Shown: one piece after another, positions 48,502 to 61,216 of the stretch | Numbering within the stretch: position 1 is the stretch's first letter | Layout of the letters: each line of letters opens with the position of its first letter | Source of the DNA: Callipepla californica brunnescens | Taxonomy: Eukaryota > Chordata > Aves > Galliformes > Odontophoridae | DNA: 64,000 nucleotides | NCBI GenBank assembly: GCA_023055505.1 | Contig: JALIRH010000044.1 | Coordinates: 1,550,001 to 1,614,000 of the forward strand | Reading direction: 5' to 3' | Translations under genes and position numbers: made by a program | Notes under the pieces: generated by a model | Seen by the model: only the letters and a program-made list of their open reading frames with translations | Database searches by the model: none | What the model was told of the DNA's origin: nothing

Positions 48502-50144
48502 GTATGCTTCATTTAGATACTGCTATATCGTTCATGGTTGATTTATTCCACTCTTCAGCTGTTCTGATTTCAGTCAGCCCAACATATCACAAACTGTTAT
48601 CCTGACACTGAAATCTACTGGATACTGGAATTTAATTTGGGTGTGATTCGGTCTGAATGAAAAAAAAAAAAAAAAATACGAACTGAGAACATCTATGCAA
48701 CTCTTTACTGGGACAATGCTCTTTGACCACAGGCTGGATACAGGTTCTCCAGAAATAAATATATTGCACTTAAGCATGATAACAAGGGAACAGTCACTCT
48801 TTTGTGTAGCAGGTCTTTCATTTGACAGCTATATTTTTATTAAATTAATTGGTTCTTATTATTAAATTCATAATAAATGTGACTTCCTTTTTAATCACTA
48901 AAAACACTGCTTAAAATTTTAACGCTTAAAGTTTTAAAATTGATATCTGTAAATATCTGAACATATAAATATTTTTTTCATGTGCAATTTATGGAAACAC
49001 TTCAGTGGTGAAAGAATAACTCAAAAAAGTTCTTTATCAGATCCACTCGTAGGAAAAAAGTAATACATAATAGATCATGATGTTATGTGCCTAAGTATAT
49101 TGTCGGTAGCAGTAGAAGAGCTTTAAAAATAGCCTGCTTGGGACTGTGGGCATCAGGTTGCAGTGACTATCAGGCTAAAGAAAGAGAATTTCATTTACCT
49201 TAAAAAACGTATGTGTCAATCTATTACATTAGGAATTTGGTGATGGGGTAGTGTGGGATGGAGGAAGAAAAGAAGGAATGTGGGAAGACTGTTACTGCAT
49301 TTCTTAATGGAAATTCTGTATTTCTCAAGGAAATGCTACCACAGTGATACCCTGTAGGATTGTTCCCAATTTTCTTTCTGCAGTCACTTTGTATTGTTCA
49401 CATTTAGAGAACTCCTTGTTGTTTCAGGTGTCATCAATACGTTCAGCTGAATCAGTGCTGTGTATAATAAAACCACAGGCACAGACAAGATGTACAGTGC
49501 CATTTATTAGCTAGCATCTGGGTGTAGTCGCACTGGGGCAGGAGGGTGATGAGTTTGATTACAGTGCTTGAAAGCGTGGCTAGAGCTGTTAGAGCCGGCT
49601 GGTGTCTAGGCTTAGCTGTTCTCAGCTTGCATGCAGCTCTCAGCTTCTCCCTGCAAAGCGGCTGTGTATGGTCACGCTGGAGCTTTACAGTAAGGCCCAT
49701 TGCTTTAATCTGGCTTCGCACCCGTGCGTAAACAAGAACACAGGTGTATCCTGTCTCCTGAGCACACAGACACAAGGACTCGCTCGTCTTCTGCCACAGA
49801 CCGCAAAACATGAGATTTAAATAGAATTCCGATGTGACTGAAAAAGGAGGTTTGATGGCACGGGTGCCCAAGGACAGTAGCACACAAGCTGCAGCAACGC
49901 AGGGACCGCGCTGCCCGTTTGCAGCGCGCCAGATCAGCTCCTGAAAAGCATCAAGGCATTTCGGCCTTCGGAAGCTGAAACAAACAAAGAGCCAAAGCGG
50001 CGAGTAAATAAACGGGGCGCTCCGGCGGCGAGGCCTCGCCCTGCCCCGGGCGGCACGGAGCTGCCGCCGCTGCCCCCCCCCCGCCCTCGGTCCCTCCCCG
50101 GCGCCTCCCGCCGCGGCGCGGCTGCCGGGTCCCTCCCATCCAAG
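48502..50144 (+). other. Interval between EXOC6 alternative and canonical first exons
   Basis: For the alternative transcript this is intronic; for the canonical one it is promoter DNA. It holds an A18 run at 48660-48677, AT-rich unique sequence to about 49850, then the rising edge of a CpG island. A long - strand open frame (49452-50168) spans the right half and is discussed under findings. Confidence 0.7.
49503..49508 (-). terminator. Possible antisense poly(A) signal
   Basis: TTTATT on the + strand reads AATAAA on the - strand, followed within 20-45 bases by GT-rich sequence (TTGTCTGTGCCTGTGGTTTT). That is the arrangement of a functional poly(A) site for a transcript fired backwards from the EXOC6 island. 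No transcript evidence exists here. Confidence 0.25.
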
Positions 50145-50760
50145 ATGGCGGACAACCTCCCGGAGCATGATCGGATCCTGCAGGAGATCGAGAGCACCGA
50201 CACGGCCTGCGTCGGGCCCACCCTGAGGTGAGGGGCGGCGGGGGCCGAAGCGCGGCCGCCGGGCGAGGTTTCTCTCCTCCCGCCCCGCGGAGCCCGGGCC
50301 CGGCCCGGCTGACAGCTCCTCCCCGGGGACCGCGCGGGGCCGCCCGCAGCGCCTCCGGCGGGAGCGGCAGCCTCGGGCCCGGGGGACGCGCAGCCCCCGC
50401 GGGGGCCCCGCCGAGGCCCGGCCGCCGCCTCCCGGCGGGGCGCCCGACAGACGGGGGCCGCGGGTGGCTGTGGCTCCGGGCGGGCAGCGCTGACAGCAGG
50501 GCAGAGCGCGGCCGTGCCCCCGCCCCCGGTCATTGTGCGCGGGGGAGCGGCGCTGCCCGGCTTCCGACGGGGCCGTGGGGCCGCCGGCCGGGACCTGGAG
50601 CCGGCCTGCTGCGGGCTGGGGATGCGCGGCGGGATGGGCTCCCGGCCCTCACCGGGAGCATCCGTCGGTGGTGTGTGTGGGGTCTGCGTTGGGAGCTGGA
50701 GCGAAAGCTCGATTCGGGTGGGGGCTTGCGTAAGGCTGGTTGATGCGCAGCCGGCTCTAG
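49900..50760. promoter_or_regulatory. EXOC6 CpG-island promoter
   Basis: A dense CpG island of about 850 bases is centred on the canonical first exon. It has GC-box-like stretches and no TATA box. The motif CAAGATGGCGGAC at 50141-50153 fits the YY1 consensus and contains the start codon, an arrangement known from many housekeeping promoters. Open frames up to 199 codons on both strands are products of GC richness. Confidence 0.75.
50145..50227 (+). CDS. EXOC6: EXOC6 (exocyst complex component 6, SEC15A) canonical first coding exon
   Basis: The 83 bases encode MADNLPEHDRILQEIESTDT followed by ACVGPTL and two bases of Arg28, ending at donor CTGAG|GTGAGG. The core PEHxRILQEIESTDTACVGPTLR is the signature N-terminus of EXOC6/SEC15A; the paralogue EXOC6B differs (REIESTDTACIG), which favours EXOC6. 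The protein is a subunit of the octameric exocyst, which tethers vesicles to the plasma membrane and binds Rab11-GTP. The start has a strong context (A at -3, G at +4). Only this exon and the alternative one lie in the window; the rest of the gene lies beyond 64000. Confidence 0.93.
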
Positions 50761-52816
50761 TTCAGCGCGAGTGGAAGCGGTCGTCTGAAGTCCACCACCG
50801 TGTTCGTATTTCCCATCGTGGGCATTTGACGTGTTTTTGGAATGCCATGCCCTCAGTGGCTCTGTTCCGTTTTCAGTCCCATGTACTGGCAGATGGCGTG
50901 GTTGGAGTGTCAAGGAAAGGATTTTGCTTAGCCTGTGCTGCCTGGGACAGGCACTGCGGTGCCTTGTACCCGGGCTGCTTAGGGAGGGGAGGGCCTGGGG
51001 GCAGTGGCTGGGTACGGTGTCTTCGGCTCACGCTGAGCTCACTGACAGCAGTTGGGGACATCTGGAGTGAGGAGGCATGGACTGCAGCTAAGCAGGGATA
51101 AGGTGCAAATTGGCAGTTATCTCTTCGGGAAGATACAGAGATCTGATGTGTGGGAAGCTGGAAGAGGCAGTTTGTGTGGCAGCGTGCTGCAGGGCTGTGA
51201 GCACATCGCTGGGTGCCCTGGTGGGTAGCATGTGCTGGGGTGTAGGGAAGAGCAACTGAATTGGGATGCTGCGGAGTTATACACTGGGAGCTCAAGGAAG
51301 AGAAGTGTTTATTGGACATGAAATGGGTCATTTTGTACTTCACAGTGAGCGATGCTACAGTTGACTGTATATGGCTGCTGCCCTCCAGCGCTGAGCAATG
51401 TGTGGGTGTTTGCAGTGTGGGAACTTGAGCAGGGCCGGGGCTCATCAGTCCTGGCAGAGCCTGAACAGGAGCGTGGGGGTGGCGGAGCCAGTTCAGAGCA
51501 AGCTGTGCAAGACTGCTTCCATTTCTCCTCACTGCTCCCAAAACACAGCCACTACCAGATATGCATGCAGAGGTGCTGAAGCTGAGTGTGATGAGGAGCT
51601 TCACCTGACAGTTTGTGAGTTTGGGCTGAGAAGGTAGTTGAGATGTTTTCAGGCTTGAGCAGGCCTGGAGTCAGTCCAGCTGTGTTTGAGCTGACAAGCC
51701 CAGGCAATGGAAGCTGACATCTGCAAAAAATACACTGAACTCAAAAAACATAGCAACAAAATATTAAATTTAACTGCAGCTTTGCTACAATCTCCGAAAT
51801 AGAGCTTTTATCAGGAACTTACGTGAAGAATGCAGAGAAAAATGGGTTCAGCAGGGGAAGATGTGTTTGGGAAACACAAGTGTGGATGGCGGAAAGACAT
51901 AAAATGTGGAAGAGTCAATATAAATCTCTTATCTGCGTTATACATTTAACATGTCAAAGTTTTCATAAATATAAATTTTAAGATTCATTATTTTTGTGCG
52001 CGGTCCTGTCCTTTTTGTTTAAATCAGTGTATAGAGATCTCTTGTATTCTCACTGACTTGCCAGAGGGGATGTTTTGCATTGATGGCTCAGAATTGGTAG
52101 AAAAGCAGTGTGGGTTTGTGTGCTTATGTATAAACCAGCAGCCTGAGCTGGAGAATGTTTACATCTGGCTGAACGCTTTGAAAGAGGCCTGGCTGAGACC
52201 ACAGAAATAGTTGTCTGTTTTACAGAAACAGAAGTGTTTAAAACCAGAACTGAGTGGTCTGCTCAGCAGCCTGATAAAATTGGCAAGTTGCTGTGAGAGA
52301 CTGAAAAGCCTAAAATCCCACATCTGATTTCAAGATCTACTTCATAGAACAAAAGCTTGTAGATAAGAGAGTGTTATTATCTGCACAAGATACAGCTTTT
52401 ACTTGCTAAGCAACATAAATGAAAGAAATGAGTTGGATAATTGCACGTGCAGTGCCTAAGCTGCACCACATCAAGTGGTCCATTGATTCTCAGCTGAGGA
52501 ATCCACTGATACTGTTGTTTTGTGTAACGACTGAAATTATATTCACTTCATTATATAACACTGAATATTTTACTTAGCTGTGGTGCTGGGAAAACACAGC
52601 ACTTTGACATGGGGTGCAGCAACAATATTGCTATTTAAAAAGCAGAACAAAGGACGGGGCTTAAGGTGAGTGCTTCGGATGAGTAGTGTGAGGTAATGCT
52701 TAATGCTGGAGATCATAGGATATGCAAGATCTGACTTATCCCCAATTGTTCCTGTCAAGATCTTAATATCTTCCTAATGCTTTACAAGGAAGTGTTTTAA
52801 GTTATTATTATTATTA

Positions 52817-52845
52817 TTTTTTTTTTTTTGGGGGGGGGGGGGGGG
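52817..52845 (+). repeat. T13-G16 homopolymer junction
   Basis: Thirteen T preceded by TTA repeats are followed directly by sixteen G. A G16 run can form a G-quadruplex and is prone to sequencing length errors. Confidence 0.9.
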
Positions 52846-55706
52846 CTGTAGTGGGGAAGGATGGGGAGATAATATGTGGCCTCCATGGAGCTCTTATTTT
52901 CCCACAGCATCTTGTTGCCAGCTTGGTGTAGCTCTCTTCTGGCACAGGGTAGTCACTGGAGGAGAGGCCAAGCCAGTGCATAGGGTATGTAGAGTATCAG
53001 TGAGTAATGGTTTTGTGTTAATTGCCAGGTAAGGAACAGTGCACAGATAGGTCCTATGTGGGATTTGTAGTGCTGAGGTGCACCCCTATATAGGAGTGGG
53101 GAAGCCAGGTCCTTTACAGGAGGAATGAAGGTACAGCAGTTTTGCTTATTATTTAGGAGAGAAAGTTAGCTCCTGAAGGTTGCTGTGCACCTTTATAGAT
53201 ATCAAATGCAGAGCCTCTGTTTGATTACATTGATAGTTACTATTAAATGTTAACTGGACAATTTATTTATTGCTTTCAAACTGTTGGTGTTTGACTTGCA
53301 CGTCTAAACTTTGTAATGACTTGGTGCATGCCACTAATGAGACTTAAATATGCTGTGTAACATGCCTTTGATTAAATACATACACTGTGTGTAAAGCAGT
53401 ACAGGATATATTTATTATTATTTTTTTCCTGCAGGCTCTGTGAGGCTGCTTTATCACCATCTTTCTAGCTTTAATGGCCAACCAAAGGCGATTAATGACA
53501 ACATCTGTTAGAGGCTCTTCACACACACCTTTTTATATTATGTGTTAATACCTTGCAATTCATGTCATATACATGCAGTTTGCAAAACCAGGAAGAGGTG
53601 TCAGAAAGAAAAAATAAAAGATGATGAAGGAGACAACTCCCCTACTCCCATCCAAAAAAAAAGAAAAAAAAAAGCATGAAAAAACCCCTTTCAGGTTGTA
53701 ATTGAACTTTATATAAATATATACTATCAACATTATAGCTTTCAAGTGTGTCTTCATAATTCTTGAATATTCTGTTGGATGTGCCAGGGTAATTAATGAG
53801 ATAAATTCTGTTCAGAAGATGATTGACCTTATCTTCTGGTTGAGTGGAGGTATTCCTATATCCTTTGGGGAGTCTGTCAGAAGCCAAGTAATTGAATGCC
53901 TGAAAGGCGTTCTGCAGTGTGACAGGATGCTCTGAAGCCTTAGTGTAACCTGGTTTATTGAGTGTGTGCTGTCACCAGTAGGCATGCTTTGGCTATATGG
54001 CTGTGTCTGTAGAAGCACAGTCGGTAAGCAGAAGCACAAGCAGGGCGAGTGATTTTTCTGGATGTGGGAAGCCGAGGAGAATTATGCACTCATAAACTGG
54101 GAAATGTATTTTCTGAGTGCATGTCTATGGGCTGCTGGGATTTGTGGTTGCCCTTGTTTTTGCCCCGTGGTTGTGTTTGTCAGGTTTGATTATCTAAATG
54201 CATTTTTCTGTGTTCTCATATTTTGGTTTTGGGATATGAGGCAGTGATTTGCCTCTTTTGTCTGTAACTCAGTCTTGCTCTCATTTCTGAGCAAGTGTAA
54301 AAGGACTCTGAGGTCATCAACCAGTGTTTTGAACCAGGACTGAATTGATTTAATAGTGTATATCAATTTAAGATAATATGATATTTTATAGTACTGTAGG
54401 CTGTTTTTCTCATTCAGAAGTTGGTCTATATCTTCAAGAAGGCTCTAACCGTGCTAGTTCCTGAGTTAGTGTGTTTCATTCCTCTTCAAACTGGGGTTAC
54501 AAAGTAGCCCAGAGGAACTCCAAATCCCTTCTGTATAAAGTCTGATGGTTTCTAGATAGGATTATAGAGTATGCTTTGAGTATATATATGCATCAGTTTA
54601 TCTTTGTTATAATAGCTAGCTTGTGTTTTGCAGCTGGGTGCTGTAGAGTGATGAGAACCACCTCCTCACTGAGTCTGAGGCATCCTGATATATCAACAAA
54701 TTGCCTGTAGTGTATGTGCTGCAGGCTTTGCATTAGGAGCACAGTTTGTTAATATTCTAATAATATGTGAAGAGAAGAGTCAGATAAAGCAGCCATCTGT
54801 GTGCACAAGTCTATCACGGTATATTTTTAGGAAACTATGTATTTTTCTGCCACTATCCCATTATATGGCATGAAAACAACAAGAATATATAACAATATAA
54901 GAATATGCTATAGGCTGATTAATTTGACATTTATATATTCAGTGGTAGAACTGCATTTTTTTGTCTTCATTCTGTAGGCTAGTGTGATATATCAGAAACT
55001 CTTCGGTTTTGCCACTAAGGTCTTAGAAGGTCTTTGCGCATAAGATCTTAGAAGGTGAGGATTCATCTCCATTGCTGCAAGTTTCAGCGCAGCACTTTGC
55101 TTTTACAAAACCTGAAACCGGTGGATAATCGCATCTGCATCGTGTTTCTGGTTGTTCAAAATTCTTTATGTTCCATGCTGATTAAGTCTGTCATTAAATA
55201 TGTGTCTGCAAATCAGGCTGTCTCAATCTTTTTGAGTGTTTATGCGTCAGCTCCTGACTCAGTCCTTGCAGTGTTTTCCAAACGGGAACTGCTGAGTGAA
55301 GCTTTGACCTAACCCCTAACCTGCGAGAAGAATGCGTCTGAAAGTTCTCAGTAATTCCATGAGCATTAGCAAAGAGCTTGAAATTGTTTCCATTTTCAGG
55401 AAACATGTTTCAAAATACCTGTAAGCTTTTGAAAGAAAGGCATCGTCCGCTGGGAGATCCAGAAGGGTGTATGTAATGGGCGTCTGATGCAGTCTGTAAC
55501 ATGGTGTCTCCTCAGTGTAACCTGACCATCATATGCGCAGCCCATTCACTGTTACATTCTTAAATTCAGGAAAGCCATCTGTTATTTATGTAGTTTCTTC
55601 ACTGACTTACTCCTCAAGCTGATGTTAATTCAGTGTCTGTTGACCCTGATTTTTGATTTGCAGTATGCATAGGAAGTGCATTTATTTTAGATCTTGCATA
55701 AATATC

Positions 55707-55777
55707 TTTCTTTCATTCTTTCTTCTTTTTTTTTTTTTTTGCTTTTCTTTCTTTCTTTTTTTTTTTTTTTTTTTTTT
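55707..55777 (+). repeat. Long polypyrimidine tract
   Basis: About 70 bases of T with interspersed C, broken only by single non-pyrimidines (for example G at 55741). It has TTTC sub-repeats and ends in T18 or more. Such tracts can adopt triplex structure. Confidence 0.88.
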
Positions 55778-58700
55778 GGAAGCCAGTGACATAACACTGT
55801 TCTCTAGGATTCTGTGCATATTTCTGGACCCTATTTCTGCAACTTTGCAGTTTTCTCAGTGCATCTGTCTACCTGACAATTACACATAAGCCTCTTTTTG
55901 ATCCGTAACTTCTAGAACATTTGCACATATAAGGCTGAAGCTACAGCAGCTGCATGCAGTTAAGTGGGTTTTTTGTTTGTTTGTTTGGTTTTTGCGTTGT
56001 ATTTCATGGATTATACTTCAGAAATAATGTAGAAATCTATGAGGACTGATCTTGCTTAAATAATGCCAGGAATGGATGTGCAAATGGGAAACTATTTCTA
56101 TGTGCATTTGTAAAACATTCAGTTCTAACTTGTTCAAAAACATCAAACTAGTTTTGCAGCGGCATCAAATAGCCAAATTAGATGTTATCTTAGTTGAGGA
56201 CTTGCTATGGCTAGTTACACCAGCCAGCTGCTGCCCGTCTTTCTGGCTACTATCTGACAGTGGATGAAATGTCCAAACCTTACCCCTGTCTCTGCAGACC
56301 TTGATAAAACAATGACATCACAGTCAATTTGATGTTCACCTTGAAGTCTGCTCAGCAATGTGTCTTTCCCTCATCTTGTCTGTGTGTGCTGAGGAGTTCC
56401 TTGTGTGCCTGACCGGCTGCATTCTGTGCAGAAGTTGCCATGAACCTGTCCTGCCCGTAACAGTACAATTGGGAGCCTCGTGGCTGGAGGAGGGTGAAGA
56501 AGTAAAGAGGCAGGTGTTAAAGTGCACCAATCCTGATGGAAGGACTTATGTATTGGTTCAGGTGACCTGAAGAGAGCAAGGATGGTTGTGGTTTTGGTGG
56601 TTTTTTTTTTTTTTTAATTATTATTTTTTAATTAATTATTATTTTTTCCCTGATCATAGCATTGGATTTTAAGGAAAACATTCATCTCCAATACTGAGTG
56701 GTATTTTCACTGTCTCAGAGAAAGTAATTTGCTTGCAAAACTGCAGTGAGTGCAAGTCTTGCAATCCTCTGTGAATCAGAGCAGTACAGAATTAATGATG
56801 CCTATGCTGTAATACATGTATCTAAGGGAGCTCTTGAGACATTTCAGCTTCAAAAAAAATTGTTCAAACATCCAAGTATCACATGGTTGAGTGTTGATAC
56901 CCTCTCCTTCTGTCACAGAGCATTGGGTTTTTCTGTTGGTAGCTGCTGTCATGGGGATTTTTATTTGCCAGCTTACTTATGCTTGGGGTGCCTTTGGGCT
57001 ATCTCTATTCCCATAGATATAAGTGAGACAGCATTTTTTTTTTTTTTTTTGAGCTTTGTTTTTAGGTAAATTTCAGCATGAAGTTAATTTAATTCTTGCT
57101 GTTTTTTACTATGTGGTTTTTTAAACTGAAGGAATTGTAACCAGGTGACCAAAATGCACCATCTTCCCATAAAAATGACATTTCTATGGGGTTGCCAGTG
57201 CCATCATTCCTGATGCCTTGAACAGATTTATCTGCCACTTAGTCTGTTTATCAAGCAGATAGGGTATTGCAACACATATTAGTAGAAGTTAGGTAAAGCA
57301 TACGTAACAGTTCCCAACAGAAAGATGGGCTTTGGAATTACTTCTCAAAAGTCATCTTCCTTTTTCTTCAGTGGTCCTGGAAGATATGCATGTAAGAGTG
57401 TTGTAACATAGGATGTGGATTTGTGTGAGAAAAAATAAACTTTATGTTCTACCTCTAGGTTATATGACCTCATAAAGGTAATTAAAAATATATGATATAA
57501 AATTACTGGAAAATGTATGCTTTGATTATACATTTAATGTGACATGTTAAGGAGTTATCATCTTTTTATATTGAATAGAATACATTCCTAAACCAATTTT
57601 TGCAAGACTTAAATTATTGGATATATTATTTAGTCTGGAGCTTCTTAATTTCTAAACTGATATATTTGCATCTGTGTGGTGTTGGTATTCAAAACCAATT
57701 GAAATAAGTTACTTAGGCTTCTTAGTTATGTCAGTGGGCCTTTGTCTCATGAAGGCTGTACAAAAACAATTGGTACATAATTATCTTGAAGATTACATAT
57801 AAAACATCCCGGATACAAATGACACATTAGCTGTAGTAGATGGCTAACAGTTTCTGGGACATGCACAACAGAAGTCTGATCAAACCTTTAAAAACATCCC
57901 AGAAGTTTGAATTTTCATTTCTAGATGAATACCCCAATTCTCTTCAAATTGAACAACTTATGTTGCAGTCTGTGGAAATAAAAAGGAAAAATAAGGATAT
58001 TGAGATATATGTACTTGTTTCTGGTTATATTTTCCATGAAATGACATTGGTTCCAGCTACGTTCACTGTATTAATTTGGGTATGTGAGGCAGATTGCCAG
58101 ACTTGGTATTTTGCTACATGTCAGCAGCTATTACCAAAGTGAGTGGAGCTGGCACTTTCTTTGCTGTTTTCATTCATTTATTTATTTTTTAAATAATTAC
58201 AACTCAAATTTGAAAAAAAATAATTAAAAATAGTAGCACAGCCCTTGTTTTTCAGTTTCTTGCTTCACACACCAGTAAGTAGCACAAAGGCTCAGCAGGA
58301 AGAGGCATCTCCTTGGTCAGCAGTGTAAAAACAGGAAGGAGGAAGTCTATTGCAAATCTGGGTTTGCTGATTATCAGCTCCTGTTTCGCTGCAGAGGATG
58401 TCCATTAACAGCCGTTGGTGTGCTCCATTGCTTATCCAGAGTGAACAATGACTGCTGTAGTGTTGCTGCTACTGAATATGGAGCCTGGTTATAGGAAGTA
58501 ATGTTAACTAGCAAACTGTACTCAGCCCTTTCCTGCTCATAGAAACAGGATACTATTAGTGAGAACAATTCACAGAAATTGCACATACAGGAAAACCAGG
58601 CAAGTGAAGCATACCAGCTAAACTAAGATTTTATTAATCTTTTCTCTGATTAGGCCGTGGCTTGGGTTCTGCGTTGTTCTGCCATGAAATAAGCTCTTTT

Positions 58701-61163
58701 TAAATAGAGCAGTGAGAGGTGATTATAAACAAGGATGGTAGAACTGGACCCTAGGTAGTGTCTGGCAAAGAAAGTCTGCTTAAGTTTTAAGAAATGTGCT
58801 TATTTCCATAACTCAAGTTGAATTACAGGAAACACCTGGACATTATTTTATAAAGCTTTTTAAGGGAGTGCATGGCAACCTATATGAAATTACTCCATGG
58901 AAAAATCCATACAAAGTCTGTAGTTTGTGTAAACAGAAAATATCTTCTTATATTGCCGGACAAAGGAAATTTCTGCAGTGTTTCCTGTGAAACTGCAGCT
59001 TAAACTGAATGTGTGCTGCAGGATCATGCTTAGGGATGCTATGGTTGTAGTCAAAATGACTGCTCTATTCTAAAGTCTTAATTTGCATAGTCATTTTTCT
59101 TGTGCTTGCATAAATACCACTGAACTCATTGTGCAAATTTGAATTGTAAATACTATTTTACAGCTGTGTTCTCTCTCTCATCTACTTGGTCTCTTCTTGT
59201 GGTGTGTTTCTAGGAGTTAGTTGGAAGCACCTCTGGTCTCCATACAGAATCAGGTTTGGCAACAAGATATTAATTCTAAAAACATGGTTTTCTACAGGCA
59301 CTGCTTCTTTGCTTGAGGTCTGTTTTATTTGTAGCTGTTAGACTGAGGATTCTTTTTGTGTATTAATTACTGCTTTGAAAAATTGAATTAAAAATTTTGT
59401 GCCTGAATTTCTCTTTTTTGTGGTGTGACTTGATTCAGCTGCTCACTTTGATTAAAAATACCCTGTGTTTCTAAATCTGAAGCTCTACAAATGAATATGC
59501 TTCTGTTGCGTCCTTTGCAATACTAAAAGTTGCACAGCTTATGTCAGACTTGTACAACTATTGTGCAGATATAATTCCCATTATTGTAAGAGCCCTCATG
59601 GAGATGTAATACCTGCTGAGTGGTTGTCAGTACACTGACAGGAGCATGTGTATACAGTTTTAATTGCCTCATACGTCTTATGCAATGAGGAAATGAAAGA
59701 CTGTGGCAATGCAGGCAGGGGTGGGGAATGTGCAGTTCCTCCTAGAAAGGGGTTGGGATGTTGGGGTGTGAGCATGGTGGCAGGAGAGCTGTTTGGTGAT
59801 GAGCTGCAGCATTGCCTGTCCTGCTGTCCTGGCAGCTGAGCTTCAACCTCAGCCTTGCTCCTCACGCTTAACCCAGCTTTACAGATTCTTTCATCAGCAT
59901 TATCTGTTGGCTGTCTTATTGCCTTAAAACTGAATGGGACAGAAATTTGATGCAGAAAATTTGGTGTGTGGAGAATTAGGATTGTAGTTTTCTCTGTTTG
60001 TTACGAGCTGGCCTGGGTGTTTCAGCTCTATGACAAACAGAGAAGTGAGAGAGAGCATCATGCTTGTGGCCTAAGGGGTGGCCCTTGCTCAAAATAAGAA
60101 CTGAAAGTATTTGAGAGTCCCAGTGTGTGTTTCATAGCTGAGCATTCGTAACAAAGACTCACACTTTTAGGCCCTTGGTTTACTCCAGAGTTCTACCTGA
60201 GCCACTTTGCCATCAAACTCTATGCTGCATTTCCGTGGTCTACCCTTTGTCTCATGAAGAGATAGGTGGGACTTTCTCTCTTTGTTGACATCAATTTTTG
60301 CATTTTTTTTTTTTAATAAACTGTCTCTTCTGTGCTGCTGTGAGAGCATGTTATTACAAATGATTTCATTACTAAGAGAATTGTTCACTCAAAAAACTTG
60401 AGGTAGTACTGCATAAGCTCGGAGATATTTATCCTGAATATGTAGTGATCAAAAATAAAGTCATTACTTGTTTAAAAAACAAATATACATAAATTCAAGA
60501 AATAATGTTTGTGGCATTTTGTTTTTTATTTATTTTTTTCCCTTTCAAGTTCATTTTTGCCTGAAGACTGAGTACCTGGGCAGTTCTCACTACTGTTATA
60601 AAGTTATAACTATGGAAATATAACTTGGGACAAAATTGTGTCATTTCTCCTCCTGTTTACTCTTGCAATTTGCTCTTCCAAGCTAAACTCCCACCAAATA
60701 GATGGCAGTGGAAGCTGTGTTGCTTGGATTTCTGATTATTCTCATTTTCTGGTGTTAAGCTGTTGTAGATGTGAAGACCAGGGCTGTGTGGTGAAAAGGA
60801 AATATAGTGTTAGCTGAATTCTTATAAATATTATTATTCTCCTCTCCTTTTACACTTACAAGTCCCGCAATCCAGCTAATGTATTACATTATCTATGACT
60901 GTTCTTTAGACTGTAACTATTTTTTTTTTAGCCCTGATGCTGATATTCTCTTAGTCCAGTTTGATAGCATCTTCCAGTGATAATGATAATTCGCATTATA
61001 GTGAATCAGATAATGTGAGCATTAGTTATTTGTTTGTTACAAAGAATCAGGTGGGATTCGTGGAAGGTTAGGCTTTATGAGTCTTGGCTGGTTTTTGATA
61101 CTTGGAAATGAGCGTTTTTGCTTCCTCAGCAGATGGAAGTTTTTTTGTTTGTTTTTGTTTTTT

Positions 61164-61165
<2 letters not shown>

Positions 61166-61213
<48 letters not shown>
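61166..61213 (+). repeat. (GT)24 microsatellite
   Basis: An uninterrupted dinucleotide array of 48 bases in EXOC6 intron 1. Cys-Val and Thr-His repeat frames on the two strands are artefacts of it. Confidence 0.97.

Positions 61214-61216
<3 letters not shown>

Noticed and set aside
50228..50743. Long frame running on from EXOC6 exon 1
   Set aside because: It lies in the CpG island intron, beyond a canonical donor in the conserved position. Composition is low-complexity Gly/Arg/Pro.
57840..58142. 100-codon frame in EXOC6 intron 1
   Set aside because: It does not match EXOC6 exon 2 or any domain I know, and it lacks a convincing acceptor/donor pair.
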